Below, one piece after another: positions 1 through 5,800 of a stretch of DNA of 6,059 nt; within the stretch, counting starts at the first letter, position 1, and each line of letters begins with the position of its first letter. Under the pieces are notes generated by a model. That model was not told the DNA's origin and made no database searches. It saw nothing but the letters and a program-made list of their open reading frames with translations. The translations under genes and the position numbers were made by a program. Source of the DNA: Nitrososphaeria archaeon (GTDB lineage: Archaea; Thermoproteota; Nitrososphaeria; Conexivisphaerales; UBA164); the NCBI GenBank assembly GCA_029775955.1, contig JARVJW010000170.1, forward strand, positions 1 to 6,059, written 5' to 3'.

Positions 1-81
1 TATTTTACTGAAAATTATATGCATGTAAAATAACCTGACATATTATACCATTGGTTTGCCTGTAGGTAGCATCAATGCAAC

Positions 82-114
82 TGGGGTTAGAAACAGCCAC
101 AACGATCTTTATAA
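82..114 (+). repeat. IS605-type left-end/promoter repeat, copy 1
   Basis: These 33 bases align without gaps to 4992-5024 with 27 identities. The strongest shared core is GGGTT, one differing base, then GAAACAGCCAC, and both copies finish in TTTATAA. Four of the six differences are transitions in the spacer just before the TATA box. Copy 1 sits directly upstream of a tnpB relic, so I read it as the left end of an IS200/IS605-type element. The GGTT.GAAAC core looks like a tRNA T-loop but has no matching stem. Confidence 0.7.
107..114 (+). promoter_or_regulatory. TATA box of the tnpB relic
   Basis: CTTTATAA is a good archaeal TATA box. Transcription would begin near position 136, leaving a short leader of about 28 bases before ATG 164. 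A GGTGAT Shine-Dalgarno-like hexamer lies at 152-157, six bases before that ATG. The relic therefore looks like a led, SD-dependent gene, unlike the leaderless metabolic genes in this window. Confidence 0.5.
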
Positions 115-163
115 GGAGCTATAATATTATGAAGATAAAGGAAATACTGAAGGTGATAAAGCC

Positions 164-1297
164 ATGAGCCATCCATGGAAATCCAGGGGACAATTGTCTG
201 GCGCTACGAGCCACAGGAGGAAGTACCTCACGGACATGCAGAGCGCGATAAGGTATGCTATTGAAGTTGCCTATGAAATGGCTATATGCGATCACAATAG
301 GATACCTTCGCCAATTGCATTGAGGTCAAGCCGTGGTTCGTGTCAAACTACGATTATGCGATTCACCACCTCAACCCCGTTTCTGCCATTGCCTGATAAT
401 ATAAGAAGAACCATCATGGCGAGCTGAGGATACCTGATGTGAAGAAGCTTGAAATGAGGATTGACGGCGAGCTGTTCAAGGTGACAAAGCAACGCTCCAG
501 CCCGGGCATTACGCTTACGTCCCAATAAACACTGAGAACAAGCACTTCCTGGCATACAGCAAGGGCAAAGCTTCAGAGCTCTTGCTGACTGACAATTTTG
601 TGTGCATAACTTTCACCATATCGGAAAAGGAAAGGAGCCTAGCTTCGTGGCGCAGGACTTCACGATAGATTCCACGTTTGCGACGGTGAATGCTGGTAGG
701 CCTGCGCTGAAAGGAACTGACATAGCGCACATACAGAACGACTTCTCCAGGAGGAGGAAGAGCCTGCAGAAGAACAATAGACAAAAGAAGTACAGGAAAC
801 TGCGCCAGGCCAGAGGTAGGCAGAAGAACCGTGTCAATGATGCCCTGCAAAAGCTAACTACGGAGATGGTAAAGGAAAACCCAGGCGCATCGTTTGTCTT
901 TGAAGACTTGAACGGAATAAGGGCCAGTGGAAACAACAAGGGCAGGAAATTCAGGACAAAGTTGAACAGGTGGCCATACAGGCTTTACCAGAAAATGATT
1001 GAATACAAGTCCCAATATGTTTACGTGAACCCAAGAGGGACCTCCTCGGAGTGTCCTGTCTGTGGTGATAAGCTGACTGCTTGGGGGATATCGAAATGCG
1101 AAACCTGTGGCGTGGACTACGACAGGCTGGCCTCACTTGCCATAACCCTGCGTGGCCTGCGGCTACCCGTTTACCGTGAGTGCAGATTGCTTTCTTTGAA
1201 GGATGAATACCTGTACACCGGCCATGAGCCTAAAGTGGCCGGAGCGGGCTTGACTGAGAAGGTCAACGCTCCGAATGATGGTTATAAGAAATTATAA
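164..1297 (+). pseudogene. tnpB: Broken TnpB (RNA-guided RuvC nuclease of IS605/IS1341 elements)
   Basis: TnpB is the RNA-guided nuclease ancestor of Cas12. Following the similarity requires switching frames: IQGTIVWRYEP (frame 1, ~181-213), KYLTDMQSAIRYAIEVAYEM (frame 2, ~221-280), EVKPWFVSNYDYAIHHLNPV (frame 1, 322-381), two in-frame stops at 394-399, KKNHHGELRIPDVKKLEM (frame 1, 403-456), HYAYVPINTENKHFLAYSKG (frame 3, 507-566), then frame 2 from about 632 to the stop. The last 231-codon open stretch (602-1297) keeps the catalytic half: RuvC-I Asp in VAQDFTID (residue 19), RuvC-II Glu in FVFEDLNGIR (101), zinc knuckle CPVC/CETC (151, 154, 166, 169) and RuvC-III Asp in VDYDRLASLAI (174). 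Compared with the DYDRDRLASL form I recall from relatives, two residues appear missing there, but an Asp keeps the correct spacing. ATG 602 is not a natural start. The family call is firm; loss of function is very likely. Confidence 0.9.
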
Positions 1298-1299
1298 CC
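1280..1299 (+). repeat. Perfect hairpin spanning the tnpB stop codon
   Basis: Arms GGTTATAA (1280-1287) and TTATAACC (1292-1299) pair over all eight positions around a GAAA loop, which is a GNRA-type tetraloop if transcribed. The stop codon TAA (1295-1297) lies inside the right arm. In IS200/IS605 elements the omega RNA (reRNA) overlaps the tnpB 3' end and right end, and right ends carry hairpins bound by TnpA. Either role fits the position. It could also act as a transcription end signal, although archaeal terminators usually rely on T-runs. Confidence 0.65.
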
Positions 1300-1392
1300 T
1301 TTTAGAAACGGTTTCAACTATTCTTATAAAAGCACAACAACAGCTTTCAGTTACTGATTTATTGTAAGTTGCTCCACTGCAAAAAATCATCA

Positions 1393-1541
1393 CAATAGAT
1401 TTTAGGCATAATTATTAATAATAAAATTTTTGCAAAAAGAAGGCATTATGATTAAAATTATTTCAAATATAAACATTAAATTATATCAATTTTATAATAA
1501 AAGCTGCTATTTTTTGATATTAGCCTAATTACGCCTAAGGT
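1393..1541 (-). repeat. IS110-family left end, copy A (solo end with six transposase codons)
   Basis: This AT-rich block aligns without gaps to 5784-5932 with seven differences in 149 bases. Read on the minus strand it runs from the outer end (CCTTAGGCGTAATTAGG) through about 130 non-coding bases to ATG at 1409-1407, followed by MPKIYC. All three differences inside those codons are third-position and synonymous (CCT/CCC, AAA/AAG, TAT/TAC). After the sixth codon, similarity to copy B stops. Internal palindromes include TTTTTGCAAAAA (1427-1438). I assign it to IS110 because copy B is attached to an IS110 transposase relic. In the IS110 group this stretch carries the bridge RNA. Its outer edge lies 13 bases from the thiolase stop codon, so it may also supply the thiolase 3' end signals. 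Confidence 0.75.
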
Positions 1542-1554
1542 CCAATATGAAATT

Positions 1555-2703
1555 TTAAACTACTTCAAATAACATTGCAGTTGCTCCTCCTATACCGTGA
1601 CATAAACTTGCAATTCCAGTTCTGGCATGCAACTCATTTAGGTAGTTCAGCATTGTAACTACAAGCCTTGCGCCGCTTGCTCCAATGGGATGCCCTAGTG
1701 CGATAGCACCGCCCCAGGGATTCAGCCTCTCTTCCTGGATTCCAAACTCCTTCATGAATAAATAGCTGCTTACAGCAAAGGCCTCGTTGTTTTCGAAGTA
1801 ATCAACTTCACTGAGTTTAAGCCCTGTGCGGTTTAGGAGCTTTTTTACGGCAATTATCGGAGCCTCGGAAAACTTGTAACTTTTAACCCCAGCCCAGCTG
1901 TATCCTGTTATTTTAGCAATTGGCTTAACGCTTGTCCATTTTACTGTTGCTTCATCAGCAAGCACAAGTGCAGCAGCTCCGTCTGATATCTGAGAAGAGC
2001 TTCCCGCGGTGTGTAAACCCCCAAAAGTAGGCTTCAGCTTGGAAAGCTTTTCGATTGAAGTATCCCTTCTTATTCCTTCATCGTTTACTGTTCCATTTGG
2101 CATCGTGACAATTTCCCTGTTAAAGTGGCCAGAGTCAGCAGCTCCAGCAGCTCTTATATGGCTTTCATATGATATTCTGTCAAGCTCTTCCCTGGTAGCC
2201 CCTTGTTCTGTAGCCACCATATCAGCCTCCTCGCCCATAAGTTTCATGTTAAAAGGGTCCCTCAATCCATCTGTGAACATAGTGTTTTTTAGTGCAAGTT
2301 CAGCGTCAGCTCTCGTGTAGTACCTCAGCGAAGCTGCAAATTGCGCTTGACTCATACTTTCTGTGCCCCCTGCTATTACAGCATGCGCATCCCCTGCCTT
2401 GATCATCTGCGTTGCGCTTATGATACTCATCATTCCGCTTGAGCACACCATGTCAATGCTGTATGCATCCACGTTATCTGGTATTCCAGCCATTATTGCA
2501 CATTGCCTTGAAATATCCTGTCCATGGCCTGCTCTAAGCACGTTCCCCATTATCACCATGTCTATTTCTTCGAGAGGTATTTTTGAGCGCTTTACAGCTT
2601 CGCTTATCACAATGGAACCCATCTGGACAGCGCTAAAGTCCTTTAAAGTTCCCCCAAACTTACCAATAGGTGTCCTTACCGCTGAAACAATATAAACGTC
2701 CAT
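1555..2703 (-). CDS. Acetyl-CoA C-acetyltransferase (thiolase)
   Basis: A full-length 382-residue cytosolic thiolase, close to the usual ~390. It condenses two acetyl-CoA to acetoacetyl-CoA or runs the thiolytic reverse, feeding either the mevalonate route to archaeal lipids or acyl-CoA breakdown. The N-terminus YIVSAVRTPIGKFGG is typical. Catalytic residues are all present: nucleophilic Cys87 in DMVCSSGM, Asn306 in ENNEAFA, His338 in GHPIGASGAR and Cys368 in SLCHGIGGA; the CoA-binding region GSSSQISDGAAA is at 234-245. ATG 2703 is chosen because a TATA-like box is centred about 27 bases upstream, giving a leaderless transcript. It is divergent from the MBL gene. The archaeal HMG-CoA synthase and the small DUF35 protein that often accompany archaeal thiolases are absent here, which leans toward a catabolic or stand-alone role. 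Whether the substrate is acetoacetyl-CoA or a longer 3-ketoacyl-CoA cannot be read from sequence. Confidence 0.93.
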   Translation of the reverse strand: MDVYIVSAVRTPIGKFGGTLKDFSAVQMGSIVISEAVKRSKIPLEEIDMVIMGNVLRAGHGQDISRQCAIMAGIPDNVDAYSIDMVCSSGMMSIISATQMIKAGDAHAVIAGGTESMSQAQFAASLRYYTRADAELALKNTMFTDGLRDPFNMKLMGEEADMVATEQGATREELDRISYESHIRAAGAADSGHFNREIVTMPNGTVNDEGIRRDTSIEKLSKLKPTFGGLHTAGSSSQISDGAAALVLADEATVKWTSVKPIAKITGYSWAGVKSYKFSEAPIIAVKKLLNRTGLKLSEVDYFENNEAFAVSSYLFMKEFGIQEERLNPWGGAIALGHPIGASGARLVVTMLNYLNELHARTGIASLCHGIGGATAMLFEVV

Positions 2704-2726
2704 ATTTATAATTGGGCACGAGACTA

Positions 2727-2734
2727 ATTAAATA
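2727..2734 (-). promoter_or_regulatory. TATA box for the thiolase gene
   Basis: On the minus strand this reads TATTTAAT and is centred about 27 bases before ATG 2703, the archaeal spacing for transcription beginning at the start codon. No Shine-Dalgarno motif lies between box and ATG. It shares a 75-base divergent intergenic region with the MBL promoter; the two boxes are about 15 bases apart, so initiation complexes could hinder each other. Confidence 0.55.
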
Positions 2735-2749
2735 ATTCTATTAGTTTGC

Positions 2750-2757
2750 TTTTTAAA
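2750..2757 (+). promoter_or_regulatory. TATA box for the MBL hydrolase gene
   Basis: TTTTTAAA is centred about 25 bases upstream of ATG 2779, which predicts a leaderless mRNA starting at that ATG. This argues against the in-frame TTG at 2746, which would lie upstream of the box. Confidence 0.6.
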
Positions 2758-2778
2758 CTTAGAAGAAAAATAAAGCGC

Positions 2779-3609
2779 ATGATAATTGACCTTGGAACCA
2801 TGGGCACTGAGCCCATACTGAACGGCTACCTAATTGTTTCCGAAGGCGAAGCTGCAATAGTAGAAACTGGACCCTCAAGCGTTACAGAGGAATATATAAA
2901 CAGGGTTTCGAAGCACATCGACCCTGTCAGGATATCATATGCTCTGATTTCTCATGTTCATGTTGACCACAGTGGGGGGGCATGGAAGCTTTCAGACATG
3001 CTACCAGGCGTAAAATTTGCATTGTACGAGAAGGGTGCCAGGCATCTGATTGACCCGGCAAAGCTGATTGAAGCTTCAACAAAAACACTTGGGGACATCT
3101 ATCAAGTTTGGGGTGAAGTAAGGCCAGTAAGCGCGGATAGGGTAATTGCTCTCAATGACGGCCAAGCAATCAGGATAGGCAATTATGAACTTGAACTTAT
3201 AGCTGCTCCAGGTCATGCTTCGCATAGCTCAGCTTGGTACTTGAAAGATGAAGGGGTTATGTTCCCGGGGGATTCAATGGGTATGCTGATCGGCAGCAAC
3301 ATATGGCCTGCCGCACCCCCTCCATTTAACATGGAAATGTTCAAGCAATCAGTAGAGAGATTGAAGAAAATGGACCCCACAACGGTTTGCTTTCCGCACT
3401 TTGGTTGCACTGGGGCAGGAATTTTTGACGACGTTGTCAGTACATACATGGAACTGAATGAAATCCTACGGGTTCACTGTAAAGCAAGTGATGATCAGAT
3501 ACTTCATGAGATACTTTCAATGGATAGATACAGAGAAATGCCAAGGAACTACTACTTTAGAGAGTTTCTCAAGTTGAACCTGAGGGGATTGCCTGATTAT
3601 CGTGCATGA
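2779..3609 (+). CDS. Metallo-beta-lactamase-fold hydrolase (glyoxalase II-like)
   Basis: A 276-residue MBL-superfamily protein, a two-metal hydrolase acting on thioesters, esters or lactones. The complete metal set is present (numbering from ATG 2779): HVHVDH at 59-64 gives His59, His61, Asp63 and His64; His146 is in APGHASHS; Asp165 is in FPGDS; His207 is in FPHFG. The N-terminal beta strands (ILNGYLIVSEGEAAIVETGP) and the C-terminal helices after residue 215 are usual for single-domain members. No signal peptide or membrane segment is seen. The reading frame extends 11 codons upstream to a TTG, but the TATA position favours the ATG. Seven Gs at 2974-2980 encode the two glycines after the metal motif and are a possible slippage site. 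The gene precedes the flavoprotein gene with a short gap and is divergent from the thiolase, so a linked acyl-CoA or organic-acid substrate is plausible. The exact substrate is unknown; lactonase, thioesterase or hydroxyacylglutathione-type activity are options. Confidence 0.88.
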   Translation: MIIDLGTMGTEPILNGYLIVSEGEAAIVETGPSSVTEEYINRVSKHIDPVRISYALISHVHVDHSGGAWKLSDMLPGVKFALYEKGARHLIDPAKLIEASTKTLGDIYQVWGEVRPVSADRVIALNDGQAIRIGNYELELIAAPGHASHSSAWYLKDEGVMFPGDSMGMLIGSNIWPAAPPPFNMEMFKQSVERLKKMDPTTVCFPHFGCTGAGIFDDVVSTYMELNEILRVHCKASDDQILHEILSMDRYREMPRNYYFREFLKLNLRGLPDYRA

Positions 3610-3616
3610 CATAAAG

Positions 3617-3623
3617 TTTTTTA
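3617..3623 (+). promoter_or_regulatory. T-rich box ahead of the FAD oxidoreductase gene
   Basis: TTTTTTA is centred 25 bases before ATG 3645, the same leaderless spacing used by the two upstream genes. It begins eight bases after the MBL stop codon, so the same T-run could instead terminate the MBL transcript. Read-through to make a two-gene message is also possible. Confidence 0.35.
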
Positions 3624-3644
3624 CCTAAAATGCGTAGTAACTAT

Positions 3645-4958
3645 ATGAGCTTGCAGACAGATGTTCTGATAATTGGCGCTGGCGCGCTTGGAGCCTCATT
3701 GGCATATGAAATATCTTCTACAACAGACCTGAGCATCACGGTCATTGACATGGAAGGGGTGCCGGCATTCCATTCCAGCTCTCGCAACACTGGGGTTATC
3801 CACAGGCCATTTTACCTGGATCCCGTCAGCAAAAAGGTCTACGCGGAGAGCGCCATTAAATCTTATGGCCCCTGGAAAGAAATAGCTTACATCGCAGGTC
3901 TGCCCTGGGTTCAGAGGGGAGTGATGGAGCTTGCGCTTAATGAGAGTGACATACATGTAATAGAGAAATATAGCAGGTGGGCTATGCAGAATGGCATGGA
4001 TGAAAATGAATATAACCTGCTTGACGAGCAGGATGTAAGGAAACTAGAGCCCAGAGTAATGGCAAAGGGCGCAATTCTCAGCAACCTTGATTCAAACGTG
4101 AGTTACGGATCAATGGTTGGTGCTGTAATGCAACTTGCTCAGAATAATGGAATAAGGGTCCTATGGAACATCAGGGCAGAACGGATAATTGAAGGTGAAA
4201 GGCCAATAGTTGCCTGCAAATCCCCTAATGGCGAGGTGAACATAAAAACAGGGTTGGTGATAAATGTTTCTGGCGGAGGGGCGTACGGACTTGCCAAGTC
4301 TCTTGGACTTACCTCAGGATATTCTGAACTTCATTTTAGAGGAGATTACTGGAAAATAAGGGAGTTTAAGGGAATAAGCAGGAATATTTACACTGTTCCC
4401 AGGAACCCAGGATACCCATTTCTTGACCCTCACTTTATAATAAGGCCTGATGGACAAATGGAAATAGGTCCAAATGCGTTCTTAGTATCTGGTTCATATG
4501 CCTACAATGGCACAGTATCTGAGATTTTAAGATCATTTACTTCACCTAATTACTTGAAAGCAATTAGGTTGGTGCTTAATAGGGAGATGCTGAAGCTGAT
4601 TTGGAATGACTGGGGAATAAGCATCTCCAAGTCGCTCATGATGAGGAGGGTAAGAAAATTTATACCGAGCTTGGATGTAAAGCATGTAAAGGGAAGGGGG
4701 ACATCGGGAATCAGGCACAGCCTGATTTCACGAGAAGGGTTCGTGCCTGAATCGGTTGTGATGGGCACGTCAAGCACTGTACACGTTCTTAACTTCAATT
4801 CACCTGGTGCAACGGGGGCACCGGCTTTTGCTCGGGCACTTTTGTCAAAGTTATCAAACCTTTATGGAGTAAAGCTAATTTTAAAAAAACATAGAGTGTG
4901 GGATAGCCTGATCAAAAACGATTGTAATATAGAACTGAAGGTGAATATTTTTTATTAG
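3645..4958 (+). CDS. FAD-dependent oxidoreductase, L-2-hydroxyglutarate oxidase (LhgO)/DAO family
   Basis: A 437-residue flavoprotein predicted to oxidise a 2-hydroxy acid (L-2-hydroxyglutarate to 2-oxoglutarate in characterised LhgO) and pass electrons to oxygen or quinone. Positions are counted from ATG 3645. The FAD-binding Rossmann motif is VLIIGAGALGASLAYE (7-22), with Asp35 ending the second strand. Family signatures follow: SSRNTGVIHRPFY (45-57), HFRGDYWKI (230-238), YTVPRNPGYPFLDPHF (249-264) leading into MEIGPNAF, GTSGIR (352-357) and HVLNFNSPGATGAPAFA (380-396). The start at 3645 is preferred to ATG 3630 because the T-rich box lies 25 bases upstream of it. The gene follows the MBL gene by 35 bases. 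An A7 run at 4883-4889 precedes an unusual C-terminal tail: one extra A would end the protein at TAG 4892-4894, near the usual LhgO length of about 420. The family is clear, but a related 2-hydroxy acid or glycerol-3-phosphate is possible as substrate. Confidence 0.83.
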   Translation: MSLQTDVLIIGAGALGASLAYEISSTTDLSITVIDMEGVPAFHSSSRNTGVIHRPFYLDPVSKKVYAESAIKSYGPWKEIAYIAGLPWVQRGVMELALNESDIHVIEKYSRWAMQNGMDENEYNLLDEQDVRKLEPRVMAKGAILSNLDSNVSYGSMVGAVMQLAQNNGIRVLWNIRAERIIEGERPIVACKSPNGEVNIKTGLVINVSGGGAYGLAKSLGLTSGYSELHFRGDYWKIREFKGISRNIYTVPRNPGYPFLDPHFIIRPDGQMEIGPNAFLVSGSYAYNGTVSEILRSFTSPNYLKAIRLVLNREMLKLIWNDWGISISKSLMMRRVRKFIPSLDVKHVKGRGTSGIRHSLISREGFVPESVVMGTSSTVHVLNFNSPGATGAPAFARALLSKLSNLYGVKLILKKHRVWDSLIKNDCNIELKVNIFY

Positions 4959-4968
4959 AGGCAAATAT

Positions 4969-4980
4969 GTTTTTATTTCT
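4969..4980 (+). terminator. T-rich archaeal-type terminator after the FAD oxidoreductase gene
   Basis: GTTTTTATTTC lies 11 bases beyond the stop codon, and another T6 run (4948-4953) overlaps the end of the reading frame. Archaeal RNA polymerase terminates at T-rich runs without needing a hairpin, so this pair is a reasonable end signal for the plus-strand genes. Confidence 0.4.
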
Positions 4981-4991
4981 ACCTACAAATA

Positions 4992-5024
4992 TTGGGTTCG
5001 AAACAGCCACGATAATTTTTATAA
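4992..5024 (+). repeat. IS605-type left-end/promoter repeat, copy 2
   Basis: Second copy of the motif at 82-114, same orientation, ungapped, 27 of 33 identical. It keeps the GAAACAGCCAC core and a TATA box, here TTTTTATA (5016-5023). Unlike copy 1 it is not followed by the same tnpB gene; after a partly similar ATATTAT stretch it runs into the nested hairpin at 5044. It is either the end of a related element or a remnant left after loss of the element body. Confidence 0.65.
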
Positions 5025-5043
5025 TTGATATATATTATCAGCA

Positions 5044-5084
5044 GTTAGCGTGAAAACCCACGCCATTTATGGATTAAAGCTAAC
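5044..5084 (+). ncRNA. Candidate small structured RNA or mobile-element end hairpin
   Basis: Outer arms GTTAGC (5044-5049) and GCTAAC (5079-5084) pair perfectly. Inside are GCGTG/CACGC (5048-5052 with 5059-5063, loop AAAACC) and CCAT/ATGG (5063-5072); the outer and first inner stem compete for two bases. The TATA box at 5016-5023 predicts transcription starting at about 5045, almost exactly at the outer arm. CCCACGCCATTTATGG also looks like the left side of a longer palindrome whose right arm (CGTGGG) has been lost. It may be an element-end hairpin, an omega-RNA-like fragment, or a short promoter-driven RNA. The pairing is visible; the function is inferred. Confidence 0.4.
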
Positions 5085-5115
5085 ATAAATAAAGATAACT
5101 ACAATATATTAAACA

Positions 5116-5214
5116 ATGTTTAGGACTATTGAGCTTCCTATGACCAATCCCTCCTACAAATGGAATGCAATTCAGGGAAGCACTCATGATGGACATCTCT
5201 ATAGGTTGTCCTGA
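5116..5214 (+). pseudogene. Short ORF, possible truncated transposase N-terminus
   Basis: ATG 5116 opens 32 codons beginning MFRTIELPMTNPSYKW and stops at TGA 5212-5214. A start of this kind (basic and hydrophobic, then NPSY) resembles the beginning of TnpB-like proteins in archaeal IS605-type elements. It lies downstream of an IS605-type left end and promoter, and next to an IS110 relic that could have cut it off. There is no domain long enough to prove this; a chance ORF in the IS110 3' flank is the main alternative. Confidence 0.3.
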
Positions 5215-5237
5215 GCCTTTGCCAGCATTATGCTATT

Positions 5238-5800
5238 TCATCTATCCATCCTGTTAAGCTTTTTGATGTACATCTTCCTGTTAGTTGATTCATACTCTTT
5301 CTAGTGAGCATGAACCATATTATCTTTCTTCAGCATCCTGTTAGCCAATGCTATTATTGCCTTTTGATCTCTTCTCCTGCCCTTGATTTCATTGTAGAAG
5401 GACTTATGCCATGATTTGACGCTGCTTATTCTACAATCACCGAGCATTTTGGACCCCTGCTTATGTGGCCATTGTACTGCACCGTGCCTGATTGATGCAA
5501 AGAGGGAGCAAACGATACATGCTTGTAGTTCTGAAACCTGCCTATATCTCAGGCTTGATGAGGAGAGCTGCGTATACATCCGTTAGGCTCATAATCCTGA
5601 CATCTTCCTTGCCCTTGATGCTCTGTCAACGCTTTCTATTTGCCTGGGATCTGTGAATCAGGTAATTGTCAAGCATGCCCAACGGAGAAAGCCCATTCAT
5701 CACTCCATTCCTTCCCAAAGAGGTCAGAGAACTTGATACCATTCTTATCTATAATTGCACCCTGTTCTTGGTCAATGCCTTGACAGTAGATCTTGGGCAT
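5238..5800 (-). pseudogene. Degraded IS110-family transposase (N-terminal domain mostly lost)
   Basis: IS110 transposases are DEDD recombinases guided by a bridge RNA. On the minus strand, similarity continues through changing frames: MPKIYC (5800-5783), STVKALTKNRV (5790-5758), IIDKNGIKFSDLFGKEWS (~5756-5703), GMLDNYLIHRSQANRKR (~5680-5630), SVDRASRARKMSGL (~5631-5590), DVYAALLIKPEI (~5580-5545), then HKQGSKML, SFYNEIKGRRRDQKAIIALA and RMLKK (~5460-5325), an in-frame TAG, and KEYESTNRKMYIKKLNRMDR to the stop at 5240-5238. The order matches the middle and C-terminal (Transposase_20) part of the family. The remnant spans about 188 codons against the usual 300-400; MPKIYC runs straight into the KALTKNRV region, so most of the N-terminal RuvC-like DEDD domain is deleted. 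The C-terminal catalytic serine region is also scrambled. It cannot be active. Confidence 0.8.

Larger units (their letters stand above)
82..1332 (+). mobile_element. Decayed IS200/IS605-type (IS1341-like, tnpB-only) element
   Basis: The unit consists of a left-end motif that recurs at 4992-5024, a TATA box, a broken tnpB gene and palindromic sequence at and after the tnpB stop codon. No tnpA (Y1 transposase, HUH motif) is visible, so it resembles the tnpB-only IS1341 group. The outer limits are inferred: the left limit is where similarity to the second copy begins, and the right limit is the end of nested inverted repeats (CTTTTA at 1299-1304 with TAAAAG at 1327-1332, enclosing GAAAC/GTTTC at 1305-1315). 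Bases 1333-1392 carry a weak AGCACAAC/GTTGCT pairing but nothing I can name. With its gene broken in several places, the element cannot make a full TnpB. Confidence 0.65.

Noticed and set aside
613..939. Minus-strand frame opposite tnpB, rich in Phe, Leu and Cys
   Set aside because: Hydrophobic antisense shadow of the basic TnpB sequence, with no motifs of its own.
602..1297. Intact 231-residue TnpB or a Cas12-like effector starting at ATG 602
   Set aside because: Homologous TnpB sequence continues upstream in other frames, so the ATG is internal; there is no CRISPR array or cas gene nearby.
2009..2695. Long plus-strand frames opposite the thiolase
   Set aside because: They are antisense shadows; the minus-strand thiolase has full family motifs and a well-placed promoter.
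61..4987. 9-base inverted match TGTAGGTAG (61-69) and CTACCTACA (4979-4987), just outside the two IS605-type ends
   Set aside because: Short and inverted while the adjacent repeats are direct, so chance is the simpler explanation.
4993..5012. tRNA 3' end (GGGTTCGAAAC resembles a T-arm)
   Set aside because: The bases around the loop do not form a 5-bp T-stem, there are no D- or anticodon arms upstream, and the matching copy at 82-114 has GGGTTAGAAAC.
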